The notes beneath the pieces were generated by a model. The model had not been told where the DNA came from and made no database searches. It worked only from the letters and a program-made list of their open reading frames with translations. Source: Endotrypanum monterogeii (taxonomy: Eukaryota > Euglenozoa > Kinetoplastea > Trypanosomatida > Trypanosomatidae). From it: a stretch of 64,000 nt of DNA. Location of the stretch: contig CM007314.1 of NCBI GenBank assembly GCA_000333855.2, forward strand, positions 503,030 to 567,029. The letters run 5' to 3'. Both the position numbers and the translations under genes were made by a program. Of the stretch, positions 61,472 to 64,000 are shown in pieces. The stretch's first letter is position 1, and each line of letters starts with the position of its first letter.

Positions 61472-64000
61472 AAAAGAACAGTGCAAGTCGTTTGATTTCT
61501 TCGAGAAGCGAGACCTAGGAGAATACCACCTCTCCCTCTCTCAAGTAACGAGGTGCACCCTCGTCTGCTGAAGAAAAACCGCACTCTCCCGTGTATTGGC
61601 ATAGACATATGTGTGTATCCTGCGGTGGATGCGCGACAATGTCATGGGCTGCTCACACAGGAATGTATAACCAGCAAGCCGACAGCAATGACACAAGAAA
61701 GGAGATACCATCACCGGGTGAGCGCCGTTTTTCTGTATTGTTCGTTTTTTTTTTATGTCTCTCACGAGAGGAAGGAGTCCAATCAGTCTTGAAACATGAG
61801 AATTGATGTTATTATTTTTTTCTTTTTTTTGGGGGGGGGAGGGTGTTACCTACGCGGGCGCCTCCAGACATACCCTTCCCTACCACCTCCTTTTGGTCAT
61901 TGCGTCATATCCTTGTAAAAAAAAAAAAGGCCACAGCATGTGCACACGCTGTCTCCAGAAGACCCATTTGCTGCTGAGGTGGATGGGTAGCTGCATTGCG
62001 GTTGTCGGGGGTGATTCTACCTGATTGCTGCGATGGGGGAAGCCATGCGTCTGGTGGATCTCTCTCACCCTCCACTCCTCCCTTGCCCCCTCTCCCTGCC
62101 TCACCAGATCCCACACTCAGTTGACATACCATGGCACTGCCGCGACAGCCTCCGGCACGTGCATCTCACAGAGTTGCGTGGCGAGCACCCGCATTGTGGT
62201 CTGAAGAGGGCGGGGAGAGAAGTTGACGGTGCAATCCAGGGGGGGGGGGAGGAGAGAGGGGGTGTGCTGGCGGCGTCGACGTCTCATATCAGTCTTCACG
62301 GTCAGATAACGGGGCGTGTGGCCCCTCATCGCACTCGCCATCTATTCTTGCTCCTTGCTCTCCTAAGTTCTTTGTTTGAACGTCATCTGCTGTACTCGCC
62401 ATTTTCGCAATACGCACACGGCGAGGTGGGCTCAGGGGCAGGGGGTCCTCACCCATATACACCACGACGGGAGGGGGGCTCAGCGTTAAGTGTGTCGCAG
62501 CTGGGACACTCCCTTCACCCTTCCCTTGGACACGCACGCCGTTAGCAGGTATCGGCAGATTTCATTGCTGAGCGCAAGAGGCTCACGATAACACATTTGC
62601 AAGGGGGAGACTGAAGCATTCGCATCTCATTTTTATGGCGCAGCGAAGGAAAACCTGCGCTCGGAAGCTCATTCCTGCCGACAAATAAGGAGAAGGGGGG
62701 ATTATCCTTTGGGGTAGTTGACTGTCTGCAGTCTCGCGAGGTGATATTTGGCGTTGTTCCGTTTTCGTGGGAGGTTTGCATGGCGGCGTTGTGTCTCACA
62801 ATGACAAGAAGTGGTAGAAAGACGCAGCATTAACCCCCCCCCCCCGTGTCGGTGGACGGGAAGATGATGTGACGGGTTTGGGGCTAGGGACTCTCACCAC
62901 GCTGTTATAGGATCGTCAAAAGGTGCTATGGTGACAAAGGGCGAGACAACAGCTATGATCAAACACCTTTTCCGTTTGTGTGTGTGTGTGTGTCTTCAAG
63001 GATAGGCGTTTTTCTCGGAGAGGGAAAGGTAGTCCAGTTCAAAATTCTTTCATAGTGCGCTCAGTGCGATGTCCACAGCTAAAGATGTGTGGAAGCCATT
63101 CCTCTAGTGTTTGTCTAGACATATGATTGTCACATACCGTTGCAATTGATATTTCTGGCTGGGTGCCCCCCCCCCCTTCCCCCCTTCCGAATATCTGTTT
63201 CTTTTTAGTAAAACATTTGCGCACAGGAAGTTAGTCATGTGGCCATGCGCAAGGCTGATCGAGGAGGAGGAGGGGGGGGGCTTGTATCCCAATCGATTTT
63301 CGTCTGCCTGAGAGCCTCTCCTTCGCTTCTCTTTTGCTCGTTTATAAGTGAGGCGTTCCTGTAGCCGTGACTGTTGCGCATGACGGGATACTTTCTGCGT
63401 GGAGAAATGACGGTATTGTTTTTTTTTCTGTTGCATTTCTGGGAGTAGCCGCAGTCGGTCATTGGACCGCGCTAGAACATATGCACGCTCTGTACCAGGT
63501 CTGAAGTCAGTCATCATATTCTGACTCCACAGGAGTATAGGGGAGGGGAAGTTCGCTGATACGCCGGTCTATTGATGTGTAGTAGAACAATCTCGCTGAG
63601 CAGGTCTGTGACGGCGATGCATTTTAAAGTGTGCCTCTTGTAACTGCCGCTGCGTTGGTGAACAGTGCTCCTTCAGGAGGGGAGTTTGTTTGTTGGGAAG
63701 TCAGATACAAATACTTTAGCTCTCCACCTGATCCCCTTCGTTGGGTTCTGCATGCTAACGAAAGAATGAGGCTGAAGAGGGGCGTGAATTTCGCTGGCCG
63801 GGGTTGAAGATAACATGCAATGATCAAGGTCCAGAAGGTGACTGCCGGTACAGATGAAAATACTTGCCCCACTTTTTCCAACGGGAGTCAGGTCTGTTGG
63901 GATTACTTGTGGTATATCTCGGTCCATACAATGCACTGAGCTGGTGGTGATGCACATCGTATATGGGGAGAAGAAAGAAGGTTGGGAGAGGGGATTGGGG
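61472..64000. other. Terminal gene-poor region (2.5 kb)
   Basis: No convincing gene is seen. It is less rich in CA/TA arrays than other spacers; only a short GT run (about 62979-62992) and G or C homopolymers near 61829, 62238, 62834, 63167 and 63271 stand out. A minus-strand ORF of 83 codons after an internal ATG at about 63924 is noted as a low-confidence possibility. The region may be a long 3' UTR or the approach to a change of coding strand. Confidence 0.6.

Noticed and set aside
62033..62545. 170-codon plus-strand ORF in the terminal region
   Set aside because: It opens at a non-initiation context, has no domain, and is open in several frames because of C- and G-rich composition.
63673..63957. 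94-codon minus-strand ORF near the window end
   Set aside because: Codon use is mixed, no family is recognised, and all genes seen are on the plus strand. Kept only as a hint in the strand-switch finding.
1..64000. CRISPR array, prophage or insertion sequence
   Set aside because: No spaced direct repeats, integrase or transposase were found. All repeats are microsatellites or the single 27-bp array, and the gene set is eukaryotic.

Overview
The window looks like part of a kinetoplastid nuclear chromosome from the Leishmaniinae (Leishmania or a close relative). All 16 confident protein-coding genes lie on the plus strand as long uninterrupted ORFs. They are separated by 0.75-3.7 kb of T-rich and pyrimidine-rich sequence with mononucleotide runs and CA/TA microsatellites. 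Nearly every ATG follows a polypyrimidine tract and an AG, as expected for a spliced-leader acceptor in a polycistronic unit. No promoter, cis-intron, rRNA, intact tRNA, CRISPR array or intact mobile element was seen. The genus cannot be fixed from the sequence alone.

Layout, left to right: calcyphosin-like EF-hand protein (116-1357); pyridoxal kinase (2912-3820); GNAT N-acetyltransferase (4781-5851); 1984-residue armadillo-type protein resembling rotatin/Ana3 (7137-13091); a 20-N assembly gap (13449-13468); HOOK-like coiled-coil protein (14973-17099); VPS41 of the HOPS tether, with what looks like an inserted LysM domain (18206-22621); IMP4 of the U3 snoRNP (23607-24473); SNF2-family ATPase (26086-30471); 1821-residue protein with a Tudor-like domain and apparent tandem BRCT domains, recalling 53BP1/Crb2 (32092-37557); tandem Caf16-like ABC ATPase (38883-40460); basic hypothetical protein (41334-42290); TBC1D22/Gyp1-type RabGAP (43048-45228); RIO2 kinase (46183-47667); KEN-box and TP-rich protein ending in a PSP1-C-like domain (50345-53491); M20D amidohydrolase (57179-58381); WD40 protein (59816-61471). 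The last 2.5 kb has no convincing gene. Two short ORFs (45555-45770 and 55771-55935) directly follow good splice-acceptor signals and are offered as tentative genes.

The genes do not form a metabolic operon, which is normal for a kinetoplastid array. Loose themes are endosome and vesicle traffic (HOOK-like, VPS41, TBC RabGAP), ribosome assembly (IMP4, RIO2), chromatin and DNA-damage signalling (SNF2 ATPase, Tudor-BRCT protein), possible basal-body or flagellar biology (calcyphosin-like, rotatin-like), and vitamin B6 and amide hydrolysis (pyridoxal kinase, M20D). Regulation is expected mainly after transcription. The long UTRs hold microsatellites, a 27-bp tandem repeat, several strong palindromes, an RNA-scale hairpin and uORFs.

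The most novel items are the 53BP1-like Tudor plus tandem-BRCT architecture, the LysM-like insertion in VPS41, the rotatin-like giant protein with tandem competing splice acceptors, and the PSP1-domain protein with an N-terminal KEN box. All assignments come from reading motifs by eye; no database search was run.
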